64,000 bases of DNA from Zongyangia gallinarum (GCA_904419315.1 CAJFQY010000013.1:1-64000), one strand, 5' to 3'; numbered from the stretch's first letter, positions 1 to 8,722 are shown. Translations and numbers: made by a program. Notes: generated by a model not told the origin, from the sequence alone.

Positions 1-141
1 AGCGCCCGGTCAAATGACCGGGCGCGCTGTGGACATGTTTTCCTCATCTCCGGTCAAAGCCGCAGGAATTGGCACCTTACGCATTTCATTGCAGGTTGCC
101 GGGCATCATCGGGCCTGTTCCCTCCGCCACTCTTGATAAGG
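1..141 (-). promoter_or_regulatory. SAM-I (S-box) riboswitch with terminator
   Basis: Read on the minus strand, the segment has the S-box core in order: CTTATCAAGAGTGGCGGAGG, a GGCCCGATGATGCCCGGCAACC segment, AAGGTGCCAATTCCTGC and a closing GATGAG that pairs with CTTATC as P1. It is followed by an 11-bp hairpin (2-25, arms GCGCCCGGTCA and TGACCGGGCGC) that would be the expression-platform terminator. Its T-tract lies off the window. The riboswitch must control a minus-strand gene beyond position 1, expected from the family to be in methionine/SAM metabolism or transport. Neither that gene nor its identity can be seen. Confidence 0.93.
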
Positions 142-170
142 CTATGTTGTTTTTTTATATTGGCTCTATT

Positions 171-761
171 TTAGCCCTTTTTCACCTGGGTGTCAATAGA
201 TGCGACCTTTTTCGTAGAGATTTCTGGTTTTTCCTCCTTAATAAAACGGCTGACCGCTTTGTAGAGGAGCAGGGTAGCCACCGCGTTGATTGCCGCTTTC
301 ATCAGGTTAAAGGGGATGATGATAGGAAGGAGCATTCCCGCTACCGTCTCTACCGGGGTTCCCATGAAAATGGGTGTGAAGATTAGGTTCATCAAAGCCA
401 TCATCACCGTCATGGTAATAACCCCAAGTCCCAAGGCCAAAATAGCAGACTTTCTCGTCTTTTTTCTTTGATAAATCAGTCCCGCCACCAGGGCAAAGCT
501 ACCTGTGGCCAAAATATGCATGACAATACCAATGATACCGCTGCTAGCGCTGAGGGTAAAACCCTGTATGACGGAAACGACCACCGTAATGATGATGCCC
601 GCCGTCGGGCCATAAGCAAAGGTGCCGATCAGGATAGGGATATCTGCTGGATCATATTCCAGGAAGGGCGCAGGCGGGAAGGGAATGTGGATAAGGACCA
701 GCAGGACAGAAACTGCCGCCAGCATGGCCATGACAGCCATCTTTTTGGTACTGACTTTCAT
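171..761 (-). CDS. ribU: Riboflavin ECF transporter S component RibU
   Basis: Substrate-binding membrane subunit of an energy-coupling factor transporter that takes up riboflavin together with shared EcfA/EcfA'/EcfT subunits (not in this window). The 196-residue protein has about six hydrophobic segments. The stretches LEYDPADIPILIGTFAYGP and GIIGIVMHILATGSF are typical of the RibU family. I chose the ATG at 761 because GGAGGTAG lies just upstream; a longer frame runs into the FMN riboswitch terminator. Control by an FMN riboswitch directly upstream independently supports a riboflavin role. Family length is usually about 190-210 residues, so it looks complete. Confidence 0.92.
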   Translation of the reverse strand: MKVSTKKMAVMAMLAAVSVLLVLIHIPFPPAPFLEYDPADIPILIGTFAYGPTAGIIITVVVSVIQGFTLSASSGIIGIVMHILATGSFALVAGLIYQRKKTRKSAILALGLGVITMTVMMALMNLIFTPIFMGTPVETVAGMLLPIIIPFNLMKAAINAVATLLLYKAVSRFIKEEKPEISTKKVASIDTQVKKG

Positions 762-822
762 AAAAACTACCTCCAAAATAAATTTGAGAGGTCTGTTTGG
801 GGGAAATCTTGACAAGAGCAAT

Positions 823-865
823 AAAAAACGCCTAGTGTGCATGGTGTTCCATGCGCCATAGGCGA
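823..865 (-). terminator. FMN riboswitch expression-platform terminator
   Basis: On the minus strand CGCCTA...GCATGG, a short AACA loop, CCATGC...TAGGCG and then TTTTTT form an intrinsic terminator between the FMN aptamer and ribU. This suggests transcriptional OFF control when FMN is bound. Confidence 0.85.
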
Positions 866-884
866 ACTATCAGCTCACTGCCGT

Positions 885-1018
885 CGTTTCTTTCATCCGG
901 ACTATACCGTCGGTTTTGGAATTGCACCAAATCGGCTCCTATCTGGAGTTCGCGGACTTCCAGCACCAAGCTGGTCACCGCCGGTGAGGGATTTCACCTC
1001 GCCCTGAAACAGACTGTT
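885..1018 (-). promoter_or_regulatory. FMN riboswitch (RFN element)
   Basis: The minus strand carries the conserved RFN core: AGGGCGAGGTGAAATCCC, a CACCGGCGGTGACC segment, GATTTGGTGCAATTCCAAA, ACCGACGGTATAGTCCGGAT and GAAAGA. It sits directly upstream of ribU, with a terminator between aptamer and start codon. Confidence 0.96.
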
Positions 1019-1030
1019 AAATTTGTCTTT

Positions 1031-1059
1031 ATTATAGAACCAGTTGTTCTTTCTGTCAA
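1031..1059 (-). promoter_or_regulatory. Promoter of the FMN riboswitch-ribU transcript
   Basis: On the minus strand a perfect TTGACA (1054-1059) and TATAAT (1031-1036) are separated by 17 bp, about 10 nt before the riboswitch aptamer begins. Confidence 0.88.
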
Positions 1060-1108
1060 GAGTTTCACAAGGAAAATGAAAACAGAGCCCTGCTTTTCTC
1101 CATACAGA

Positions 1109-1137
1109 CAAAAAGGGGAGCGCCTCAGCGCCCCCGC
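1109..1137 (-). terminator. Intrinsic terminator downstream of ackA
   Basis: On the minus strand GGGGGCGC, TGAG, GCGCTCCCC is followed by a T run. It lies 12 nt after the ackA stop codon. Confidence 0.8.
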
Positions 1138-1148
1138 TCTTTCGTCTC

Positions 1149-2339
1149 TTATTTTTCAATAATTTCTTTCGTGTCCCGAGCAATCAGCAGCTCCTCGTTG
1201 GTGGGGATGATCCAGACCTCGGTTTTGCCGGTAGAAATCAGTTTCTCCTCACCGCGGGTCTTCGCGTTGAGCTCTTTGTCCAGCTCGATACCCAGAAACT
1301 CCAGGCCCTCGCAGACTTCCTCTCTCAGCTCGCCGGAATTTTCTCCGATGCCGCCGGTGAAGATAACCGCATCCAGGCCGCCCATCGCCGCCGCGTAAGC
1401 ACCGATGAACTTCTTAATCTGATAGCGGACAATGTCACAGGCCAGTTTTGCCCGATGGTTACCCTCATGGGAAGCATTGACCAGGTCTCTGGCGTCGGAA
1501 GAAAGTCCAGAAATACCAAGGAAGCCGGATTTCTTATTGAGCAAATCGCTCATTTCCGAAGGACTGATGTTCTCTTTTTCTGCAATGAAGGTCAGTACAG
1601 AAGGATCTACACCGCCGGAGCGGGTGCCCATGATGATGCCATCCAGAGGGGTAAAGCCCATGGAGGTATCCATACATTTTCCATCCTTGATGGCGGTGAT
1701 GGAAGAACCATTGCCCAGATGACAGGTGACAATTTTGGTGCCTTCTACCTTGCCTTTGATCTGGCCATAGCGCATGCTCACATAACGATGGCTGGTGCCA
1801 TGGAAACCATAACGGCGGATGTGATATTTCTCATAGTACTCATAGGGAATGCCGAAGATATAGGCCTTTTCCGGCATGGTCTGATGGAAAGAGGTATCAA
1901 ATACTGCCACCATGGGAGTGTCTTTGCCGAATACATCCTGACATGCCTTCATAGCAACAGCTTGGGGCGGATTGTGAAGAGGACCCAGGTCTTTAAAGGC
2001 CGCAATATCTTCAATTACCTTATCGGTAATCTTGGTGGATACCTTGTAGACCTCGCTGCCGTGGAGAACACGATGGCCAATGGCGGAAATTTCCTTCATG
2101 TCGTTGATGACCTTGCCCTCACCGGTGGTCAACATTTCAATGACTGCCAGGAATGCCTCTTTATGGGAGGGAAATGCCCGCTCAATCTTGATTTTCTTGC
2201 CGTCAGCGGTGGTATGGGTAATCAGTCCATCCACACCGATTCTCTCACAGTTGCCCTTTGCCAGCACATGCTCGCCGTCCATATCAATCAGCTGATATTT
2301 CAGCGATGAGCTGCCCGCATTGATAACCAGAATCTTCAT
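1149..2339 (-). CDS. ackA: Acetate kinase
   Basis: Interconverts acetyl phosphate + ADP and acetate + ATP; the ATP-yielding last step of acetate fermentation. The 396-residue length is typical. Visible signatures are the N-terminal ASKHA motif VINAGSSSLKYQL, RYGFHGTSHRYV, CHLGNGSSI, MDTSMGFTPLDG and FTGGIGENS. A GGAGG lies about 13 nt before the ATG. Its usual partner Pta is not nearby; the window instead has a PduL-type phosphotransacylase at 24.4-25.0 kb, which could supply acetyl phosphate. The neighbouring divergent gene tmcAL uses acetate. Confidence 0.98.
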   Translation of the reverse strand: MKILVINAGSSSLKYQLIDMDGEHVLAKGNCERIGVDGLITHTTADGKKIKIERAFPSHKEAFLAVIEMLTTGEGKVINDMKEISAIGHRVLHGSEVYKVSTKITDKVIEDIAAFKDLGPLHNPPQAVAMKACQDVFGKDTPMVAVFDTSFHQTMPEKAYIFGIPYEYYEKYHIRRYGFHGTSHRYVSMRYGQIKGKVEGTKIVTCHLGNGSSITAIKDGKCMDTSMGFTPLDGIIMGTRSGGVDPSVLTFIAEKENISPSEMSDLLNKKSGFLGISGLSSDARDLVNASHEGNHRAKLACDIVRYQIKKFIGAYAAAMGGLDAVIFTGGIGENSGELREEVCEGLEFLGIELDKELNAKTRGEEKLISTGKTEVWIIPTNEELLIARDTKEIIEK

Positions 2340-2459
2340 AACGTAATCCTAACCTCCATATTTTGCGCCGGCAAATTCCGGCTTTCTTCCAAGACTCACT
2401 CCGGGCTCACCGGAACGCCCTTGCCAAATGAAGAAACGGCGGTAAAATCACCGCCATTC

Positions 2460-2489
2460 TTGACACAGGCTCATATATTTATATATTAT
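2460..2489 (+). promoter_or_regulatory. Probable promoter of tmcAL
   Basis: TTGACA at 2460-2465 is followed after 16-18 bp by TATATT/TATTAT (2482-2489). It lies in the A+T-rich divergent region between ackA and tmcAL, leaving a leader of about 105 nt. A small hairpin (GGCGGT...ACCGCC, 2439-2456) lies on the ackA side and would fall in the ackA leader. Confidence 0.55.
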
Positions 2490-2602
2490 TACATTAAGTT
2501 CAAAAATACAAGAATAAATATGCAGTTTCCCCCGTTTTTTTCGGGATTTATCCGTTTCTTTTACATTTTTCATCCCTACAGGGACACAAGGAGGCCTCTC
2601 AG

Positions 2603-3799
2603 ATGAAAGTTGCCGCTGTCATCGCGGAATTTCACCCTTTCCACAATGGCCATGCCTACCTCTGCCATACCTTGCGGGAGTCGGGATACACCCATGTTGT
2701 CGCCATCATGAGCGGTAACTTTGTCCAACGGGGAGAGTGTGCCGTATTAGAGAAGATGGTTCGTACCCGGGCAGCTCTGCTCTGTGGCGTGGACCTTGTT
2801 TTGGAGCTGCCCCTCCCTTATGCCCTTGCCACCGCTGAAATTTTTGCCTGCGGTGGAGTAGCTTCCCTCTCTGCTTTAGGCTGTGTGGATACCCTGGCCT
2901 TTGGCAGTGAGTGTGGAAATGCAGCTTCTCTCTCAGCCTGCGCCCAACTCCTCCTATCTCCTGAATTTGGAAAAGCTCTGTCCAAACACCTGGCCCAGGG
3001 GCTGTCCTTTGCCTCTGCCAGGCAGAAAGCGGTAGCGGATTTAGCTGGATTGGAAACCGCCTCTCTTCTCTCTCAGCCCAATAACATCCTGGGGATAGAA
3101 TACTGCAAGCAGTTGCTCTCTCAAAACAGTAAAATGCGTCCTGTTTCCCCGCTGCGAGCCGGGGCCGAACATGACAGCAAGCATCCTTCCGGCTCTTTTG
3201 CCAGCGCCTCCTATCTGCGCGGTTTCCTTTCCCAAGGGGAAGTTAGCGCTCTGGTAGGCTTTGTTCCAGAAAAAGCCTTCTCTCTCTACCAGCAGGCGCT
3301 AAAAAACGGTCTCATGCCCATCTCCCAAGAGGCCGCAGAGCTTCTCACCCTAGGCCAGCTGCGCCGGATGTCGACAGAGGAGCTGGCCCGGCTTCCCGAC
3401 ATTTCGGAAGGGTTAGAATATCGGATTGAGCAGGCCGTCCGCGTCGCGACTACTCTGGACGGTCTTTACAGCCTCGTAAAAACCAAACGCTATTCCCATG
3501 CCCGTATCCGGCGGATCGTATTATCTGCATTGGCGGGGCTGACAAGGGAAGATGGCAAAATCCCGCCACCTTATCTCCGGGTGTTGGGGATGAATGGGAA
3601 GGGTAAGGAAATTCTGGCTGCTGCCCGGAAAACCTGTGCCCTGCCTCTCTCCACCTCCCTGGCCAAACTAAGAGAAAGCTCCCCCCAGGCGGCCCGATTC
3701 GCCAGACTGGAAGCCACAGCGGATGATTTGTACAATCTCTGTTTGCCGCTTCGGCGGCAGTGTGGCACAGACTATACCGAAAACGCAGCGATTCTGTAG
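2603..3799 (+). CDS. tmcAL: tRNA(Met) cytidine acetate ligase TmcAL (YlbM)
   Basis: Catalyses ATP-dependent ligation of acetate to the wobble cytidine of elongator tRNA(Met), giving ac4C34. The N-terminus AAVIAEFHPFHNGHAYLC is the HxGH-type nucleotidyltransferase motif of the family, followed by IMSGNFVQRGE and FGSECG. The length of 398 residues fits the family. GGAGG precedes the ATG by about 9 nt. It is divergent from ackA; since TmcAL consumes acetate, the neighbourhood is functionally plausible but may be coincidental. The C-terminal region (about 200-398) is helical and less conserved, as expected. Confidence 0.93.
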   Translation: MKVAAVIAEFHPFHNGHAYLCHTLRESGYTHVVAIMSGNFVQRGECAVLEKMVRTRAALLCGVDLVLELPLPYALATAEIFACGGVASLSALGCVDTLAFGSECGNAASLSACAQLLLSPEFGKALSKHLAQGLSFASARQKAVADLAGLETASLLSQPNNILGIEYCKQLLSQNSKMRPVSPLRAGAEHDSKHPSGSFASASYLRGFLSQGEVSALVGFVPEKAFSLYQQALKNGLMPISQEAAELLTLGQLRRMSTEELARLPDISEGLEYRIEQAVRVATTLDGLYSLVKTKRYSHARIRRIVLSALAGLTREDGKIPPPYLRVLGMNGKGKEILAAARKTCALPLSTSLAKLRESSPQAARFARLEATADDLYNLCLPLRRQCGTDYTENAAIL

Positions 3800-3885
3800 G
3801 GAGTATTGGATTTATCTGCATTATCAACAAAATCTAGCACTTCAAAGATTACTGTAAAGATTCGACTCTCTTCGTTTTGTCCACC

Positions 3886-3924
3886 GGCACGGGCCTAGAG
3901 CCACTTCGCGCTCCGGGCCTTTTG
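3886..3924 (+). terminator. Probable terminator after tmcAL
   Basis: GGCCTAGAGC and GCTCCGGGCC can pair around a short loop and are followed by TTTTGCTTTGT, about 90 nt after the tmcAL stop. Confidence 0.5.
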
Positions 3925-3931
3925 CTTTGTC

Positions 3932-4003
3932 CTAGATTTTCGCCCGCATCCAAAACAGATCGAAACTGACCACCTCTGCCATGTTATCATACAGATCATC
4001 CAA
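3932..4003 (-). CDS. Possible 23-residue small ORF downstream of the YitT gene
   Basis: On the minus strand GGGAGG stands about 9 nt before a TTG that opens a 23-codon frame (LDDLYDNMAEVVSFDLFWM, then RAKI, stop). It lies 21 nt after the YitT stop codon. Good spacing of a strong Shine-Dalgarno site is the only support; the peptide resembles nothing I know. It could equally be a chance frame. Confidence 0.25.
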   Translation of the reverse strand: MDDLYDNMAEVVSFDLFWMRAKI

Positions 4004-4024
4004 AAAAATTCCTCCCGCCGCTTT

Positions 4025-4891
4025 TCAAATATCCGCGTCCATGCTTTCGAAACCTTTTCCTCGAACCTCCGTAGTCTCGCTCACAATGACAAAAGCTGCC
4101 TCATCCACCGAACGTACCAATCGTTTCATCTCGGTGAGCTGGTGGCTTTTGACACAAGTAAGCAGGACCCCTCGGGGTGTTCCTGAGTACATTCCCTTTC
4201 CCGTCAGGTTGGTAACACCTCGGGGGCTGTTGGCAAGCAGGCAGCGGGACACCTCCTCCGGATGCTCTGTGATGATGTAGCACAGTTTTGCCCGGTTGAG
4301 TCCGGTGAGGACCATGTCGCTCACCTTGGTGCTGATAAAAATTAAGATCAACGCGTAAAGGACATTTTCCGGATTTTTCATCACAATAGCACCGGTAAGG
4401 ACGATCATACCGTCTAAAATGGCAATCCAGGCCGGAATGCCGATCTGGGGCAATCCATGGTGGATAACCCGGCCCAGCAGTTCCGTTCCGCCGCTGGACA
4501 TGGAAAATCGGACGAAAAGTCCGATGGCAATTCCCTGGGCCAGACCGCCGTACATGGCCGCCAGCAAAGGATTATAGGTGATCGAGGGTAAAAAGGCCAG
4601 CAGATCGGTAAAAATACCCAGCATGGTATTGGTGATAAAACAGCGGATGATAAAGGGGAGGCCCTGGGTTTTTAGTCCCAACAGCAAAATGGGAATATTA
4701 AGGAGAATAGAGACAATACCCACATTCCACTGAAAAAGAATATTGCCCAGGGTGGCAATTCCTGTAACGCCTCCCCCCACAATGTGGTTGGGTACCAAAA
4801 ATAGATCTAGGCATAGGGCGTAGAAAAAACATCCTGCCAGCATAGCCAGGTAGCGCAGAATCTCTTGTTTCCATTTTTCTTTGATTTTCAT
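4025..4891 (-). CDS. YitT/DUF161 family membrane protein with DUF2179 domain
   Basis: Integral membrane protein of unknown function, 288 residues. About five or six hydrophobic segments span residues 15-190, including the family patterns LFLVPNHIVGGGVTGIA and FVRFSMSSGGTELLGR. A soluble C-terminal DUF2179 domain (about 200-285) begins LCYIITEHPEEVSRCLL. The ATG at 4891 is preferred over the one two codons earlier because AAGG then lies 9 nt upstream. It is transcribed away from its own promoter region, after the upp terminator. The biochemical role of the family is not established. Confidence 0.88.
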   Translation of the reverse strand: MKIKEKWKQEILRYLAMLAGCFFYALCLDLFLVPNHIVGGGVTGIATLGNILFQWNVGIVSILLNIPILLLGLKTQGLPFIIRCFITNTMLGIFTDLLAFLPSITYNPLLAAMYGGLAQGIAIGLFVRFSMSSGGTELLGRVIHHGLPQIGIPAWIAILDGMIVLTGAIVMKNPENVLYALILIFISTKVSDMVLTGLNRAKLCYIITEHPEEVSRCLLANSPRGVTNLTGKGMYSGTPRGVLLTCVKSHQLTEMKRLVRSVDEAAFVIVSETTEVRGKGFESMDADI

Positions 4892-5025
4892 AGTCATTCA
4901 CCTTCAGCAGAAAACAGTCTTTCAAATCTCCACAAATACCCTTATGTGTCCGCCAATAACAGACAATCTCATCTTTAATTAGAATACGCCTAACGCCGTT
5001 ATTTTACAACAAAAAAGTGAAAAAA

Positions 5026-5065
5026 CACAAAAAAGCCGGTGGATAAATCCACCGGCTTTTTTGTG
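5026..5065 (-). terminator. Intrinsic terminator of the fhs-tsaE-tsaB-upp operon
   Basis: AAAAAGCCGGTGGAT with ATCCACCGGCTTTTTT forms a strong symmetrical hairpin flanked by A and T runs, 9 nt after the upp stop codon. Confidence 0.9.
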
Positions 5066-5073
5066 TTTGTCAT

Positions 5074-5706
5074 TTATTTTGTGCCGAAAATGCGGTCACC
5101 CGCATCTCCCAGGCCTGGAACAATATATTTGTTTTCGTTGAGATGGTCATCCAGGGCCCCGCAGTAAATCTGTACGTCAGGATGTGCCTCAGTAAGGGCG
5201 GCAAGTCCTTCTGGTGCCGCAATAATGCACATAAATTTGATATTCTTGGCGCCGCGGCGCTTAATCATCTGAATCGCATCCACAGCAGAACCTCCGGTGG
5301 CAAGCATGGGATCAATAACAATGACCTCCCGTTCCCCGATATCCGCCGGCAGCTTGCAATAGTATTCCACCGGTTTATGGGTCTCCGGATCACGATAAAG
5401 GCCAATGTGGCCTACCTTGGCCGCCGGCACCAGCTCCAAAGCGCCGTCTACCATGCCGATGCCTGCCCGCAGGATGGGGACAAAGGCAAGCTTTCTCCCC
5501 GCCAGCACCTTGGTCTTGGCAATGGCAATGGGGGTCTCTATCTCTACTTCTTTTGTAGGCAGATCCCGTGTTGCCTCGTAGCACATCAACATGGTGATCT
5601 CGGCAATCATCTCCCGGAACTCCTTGGATCCGGTGTTTTTATCCCTGAGCAGTGAAATTTTGTGCTGAATTAATGGATGGTCCATGATGAGTGGTTTTAC
5701 GCTCAT
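5074..5706 (-). CDS. upp: Uracil phosphoribosyltransferase
   Basis: Salvages uracil with PRPP to give UMP. The 210-residue length is typical. The PRPP-binding loop DPMLATGGSAVDAI and the uracil-binding C-terminus with YIVPGLGDAGDRIFG are present. GAGGAGG lies 6 nt before the ATG. It follows tsaB by 17 nt, so it is the last gene of the fhs-tsaE-tsaB-upp unit and is followed by a strong terminator. Confidence 0.98.
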   Translation of the reverse strand: MSVKPLIMDHPLIQHKISLLRDKNTGSKEFREMIAEITMLMCYEATRDLPTKEVEIETPIAIAKTKVLAGRKLAFVPILRAGIGMVDGALELVPAAKVGHIGLYRDPETHKPVEYYCKLPADIGEREVIVIDPMLATGGSAVDAIQMIKRRGAKNIKFMCIIAAPEGLAALTEAHPDVQIYCGALDDHLNENKYIVPGLGDAGDRIFGTK

Positions 5707-5723
5707 TTTTATCCTCCTCTACC

Positions 5724-6446
5724 CTATTCCTGGCATGATTTGTTTTGTCCCGCCGCCTGTTTCTTCTTCAGCTCCCGCTCCGCCTGGGGCAGGCGCAGAT
5801 AGGTGACAGAAAGCTCCTGGGGCGTAACCTTACGCCCTTCCTGGGCAAGTTCCAAGGCACGCATCCCTACGCCGGCAGCCCTCTGGAACCTCATCTGGGG
5901 GCTGGCAAGGCAGACACCAGGAAGATCCTTACATTCATTATAGCACAGCTGGGCCCCGTCTCCAACCAAAATCACCTTTTTTTTCACCGCAGCCAGCCTG
6001 CCTTTCAGCTCTTCCAAAGAGATGGCCTCATCCGGCGTCAAACGTTTGATCTGCTGGTTTTCCACAGCAAAAAGGGCCGTGTACACCTGCTTGCACCGGG
6101 CGTCCATCACTCCGCAGACAACGCCGTGCCACAGCGGAACATGGTAGGCCATAGCCTCTAAGGTAGACACCGGGATGCAGGGCTTTTCCCTTGCTCTTGC
6201 CAAGCCCTTGACGGCAGCCACACCGATGCGAAGCCCTGTAAAGGAACCAGGCCCTACTGCAGCGGCGAAAGCGTCAATATCATCCAGGGAGATGGCGGTA
6301 CACCGGAGCAAAGACTCCACCATAGGCATCAAGGTTTGGGAGTGGGTCAACCGGGTGTTGGTAAAAAACTCCCCCAGGACCTTTTCCTCTTCCACAATGG
6401 CGGCGCTGGCGCTGCCGGCCGATGATTCAATGGCTAGTATCTTCAA
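5724..6446 (-). CDS. tsaB: tRNA threonylcarbamoyladenosine biosynthesis protein TsaB
   Basis: Non-catalytic ASKHA-fold partner of TsaD in N6-threonylcarbamoyladenosine (t6A37) formation on ANN-decoding tRNAs. The start MKILAIESSAGSASAAIV, the LTHSQTLMPMVESLL segment and AVGPGSFTGLRIGVAAVKGLA are diagnostic. The length of 240 residues is normal. Its ATG overlaps the tsaE stop by four bases (ATGA), so the two are translationally coupled. Confidence 0.96.
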   Translation of the reverse strand: MKILAIESSAGSASAAIVEEEKVLGEFFTNTRLTHSQTLMPMVESLLRCTAISLDDIDAFAAAVGPGSFTGLRIGVAAVKGLARAREKPCIPVSTLEAMAYHVPLWHGVVCGVMDARCKQVYTALFAVENQQIKRLTPDEAISLEELKGRLAAVKKKVILVGDGAQLCYNECKDLPGVCLASPQMRFQRAAGVGMRALELAQEGRKVTPQELSVTYLRLPQAERELKKKQAAGQNKSCQE

Positions 6447-6868
6447 AAGCGGTCGTCTCCTTCGATGGTAATTTCCCGGTCGTTCTCCCCTATTGTCCGG
6501 ATGGATACAGTGATGGTGCCTTCCGGTAAGGCGCCATAGATATTTTCACTCCACTCGATGGCCAGAATCCCTTCCCCATCTAAATAATCAAAGAATCCTG
6601 TAGAGTACAGGTCATCATATGTCTCCACCCGGTACATGTCAAAGTGGTAGAGGGTGTGTTCCCCTCGGTACTCGTTGACAAGGGCAAATGTAGGGCTGGA
6701 TACTTCTTCCCTGATGCCTAAACCTTGTGCAAGGCCCCGGGTAAACGCGGTCTTACCCGCGCCCAGTCCCCCCTCATAGGCAACGACGTCCCCAGGACGG
6801 AGCTTTTTGGCGAATTGCTCGGCAATCCGCTCCGTCTCTTCAGAGCTGTGGGAAATCAACTGTTTCAT
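6443..6868 (-). CDS. tsaE: tRNA threonylcarbamoyladenosine biosynthesis ATPase TsaE
   Basis: Small P-loop ATPase required with TsaB and TsaD for t6A synthesis. Walker A GGLGAGKT is at residues 33-40; SPTFALVNEY and YHFDMYRV follow as in the family, with a WSENI segment in the last third. The length of 141 residues is typical. It begins 17 nt after the fhs stop and overlaps tsaB. Confidence 0.96.
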   Translation of the reverse strand: MKQLISHSSEETERIAEQFAKKLRPGDVVAYEGGLGAGKTAFTRGLAQGLGIREEVSSPTFALVNEYRGEHTLYHFDMYRVETYDDLYSTGFFDYLDGEGILAIEWSENIYGALPEGTITVSIRTIGENDREITIEGDDRF

Positions 6869-6885
6869 AGCAAAATGCCTTTCTC

Positions 6886-8553
6886 TTAGAAAAGTCCAGA
6901 AATGTTCCCCTCTGGGGAAATATCAATTTTACAGGCCGCCGGTGCTTTGGGAAGGCCTGGCATGGTCATAATATCCCCAGTCAGCACTACGATAAATCCC
7001 GCTCCTGCGGACACCCTTGCTTCCCTGACGGTGATAGAAAATCCCGTAGGACGGCCTAGTTTTGCCGGATCATCGGACAGGGAGTACTGGGTCTTGGCTA
7101 CGCAGATCGGAAGGCCGGCAAAACCCAAGCTCTCAATTTCTTTGATGTTTTTTCCCGCCTGGGCCGTATAATTCACGCCATCTGCGCCGTAGATATTCTT
7201 AGCAATGGACTCAATTTTTTCCTTAATGGGCAGATTCGTATCGTAAAGGAAGTGGAAATGATTCTCCTTCTCGCAGGCGGCTACCACCTTTTCCGCCAGG
7301 GCAATGCCGCCTTCACCGCCTTTGGCAAAGACTTCGGAAAGGGCAAATTCCACCCCATTTTTCTCGCAGAAATCAGAGAGTATGGCAATCTCTTCGTCAG
7401 AATCGGTGAGGAACCGATTGATGGCAACCACAACCGGCACTCCATAGCTCTTCATGTTGGCCACATGGGCTTCCAGATTGACCATACCCTTACGAAGAGC
7501 TTCTGGATTCGGGATGGAGGTCTCTGCCTTGGGAACGCCAGCGTTATATTTTAGCGCCCGCATGGTGGCGACAATGACAATACAGGCAGGTGTCAGACCG
7601 CCGTAACGGCACTTGATATCCAAAAACTTCTCCGCGCCCAGGTCGGAGCCGAAGCCCGCCTCGGTAATGCAGTAATCCGCCAGCTTCAGGGCCAGTTTGG
7701 TCGCTCTGATAGAATTGCAGCCATGAGCAATGTTGGCAAAGGGGCCGCCATGCATGAGAGCCGGTGTATTCTCCAGCGTCTGTACCAGGTTGGGTTTCAG
7801 CGCATCCTTTAACAGCGCCGCCATGGAACCGGCAACCTGCAGCTGTCTGGCGTATACCGGAGCGCCATCATAACTATAGGCCACGAGGATGTTGCCCAGT
7901 CTCTCCTTGAGATCGGCAAGGTCGGTGGCAAGGCATAAAATGGCCATGATCTCGCTGGCCACCGTAATCTGGAAGTGATCTTCACGGGGAACGCCGTTAA
8001 CCTTTCCCCCCAGTCCCACAATGCAATTGCGTAGCGCCCGGTCATTCATATCCATACAGCGTTTAAATAAGATCCGGCGGGGATCAATGCCCAGCTCGTT
8101 GCCCTGCTGCATATGATTGTCAATGATGGCGCACAGGAGATTGTTGGCTGCCGTAATAGCGTGCATATCCCCGGTAAAATGGAGGTTGATGTCCTCCATG
8201 GGCACCACCTGAGCATAACCGCCGCCGGCAGCTCCTCCCTTGATGCCGAACACCGGCCCCAGGGAGGGTTCCCGCAGGACAATCACCGCTTTTTTCCCGA
8301 TTTTCTCCATGGCCTGTCCCAATCCTACTGTGGTGGTCGTTTTCCCCTCTCCCGCAGGGGTTGGGTTGATGGCGGTCACCAAAACCAGCTTTCCATCAGG
8401 CCGTTTTGAAAAACGTGAAAGGGCATCGTCGGAAATTTTAGCTTTATACCTTCCGTAAGGCTCCAATTCTTCCTCATGAAGACCTAGCTTTTCCGCGATT
8501 TTGTCAATGGTCTGCATCTTGCACGCCTGTGCAATCTCGATATCAGATAGCAT
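6886..8553 (-). CDS. fhs: Formate-tetrahydrofolate ligase
   Basis: Makes 10-formyl-THF from formate, THF and ATP; serves purine and one-carbon metabolism and, in acetogens, the methyl branch of the Wood-Ljungdahl pathway. The 555 residues match the family. Visible motifs are the P-loop-like TPAGEGKTTTTVGLGQAM, LREPSLGPVFGIKGGAAGGG, HAITAANNLL and EAGFGSDLGAEKF. The ATG at 8553 is chosen over an in-frame GTG three codons upstream because GAGGTGGGG sits just before it. It is the first gene of the operon with tsaE, tsaB and upp. Confidence 0.98.
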   Translation of the reverse strand: MLSDIEIAQACKMQTIDKIAEKLGLHEEELEPYGRYKAKISDDALSRFSKRPDGKLVLVTAINPTPAGEGKTTTTVGLGQAMEKIGKKAVIVLREPSLGPVFGIKGGAAGGGYAQVVPMEDINLHFTGDMHAITAANNLLCAIIDNHMQQGNELGIDPRRILFKRCMDMNDRALRNCIVGLGGKVNGVPREDHFQITVASEIMAILCLATDLADLKERLGNILVAYSYDGAPVYARQLQVAGSMAALLKDALKPNLVQTLENTPALMHGGPFANIAHGCNSIRATKLALKLADYCITEAGFGSDLGAEKFLDIKCRYGGLTPACIVIVATMRALKYNAGVPKAETSIPNPEALRKGMVNLEAHVANMKSYGVPVVVAINRFLTDSDEEIAILSDFCEKNGVEFALSEVFAKGGEGGIALAEKVVAACEKENHFHFLYDTNLPIKEKIESIAKNIYGADGVNYTAQAGKNIKEIESLGFAGLPICVAKTQYSLSDDPAKLGRPTGFSITVREARVSAGAGFIVVLTGDIMTMPGLPKAPAACKIDISPEGNISGLF

Positions 8554-8722
8554 ACTCCCCACCTCTTTCTGCTTGCTTTTTAACTTTCTTGCCCGGCATC
8601 ATTTTCTTTTTATTCTTCCCACAGAATATAGCCGGACAATTGCCACAATATAATTGGTTATTATTATACCATAAGAACTCTTTCCCGAAAAGATTCATTC
8701 CCATGATTGTTTCTCAGATTTA

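Noticed and set aside
1455..2309. Long plus-strand frame within ackA
   Set aside because: Antisense shadow of a clear acetate kinase gene, with no recognisable protein features.
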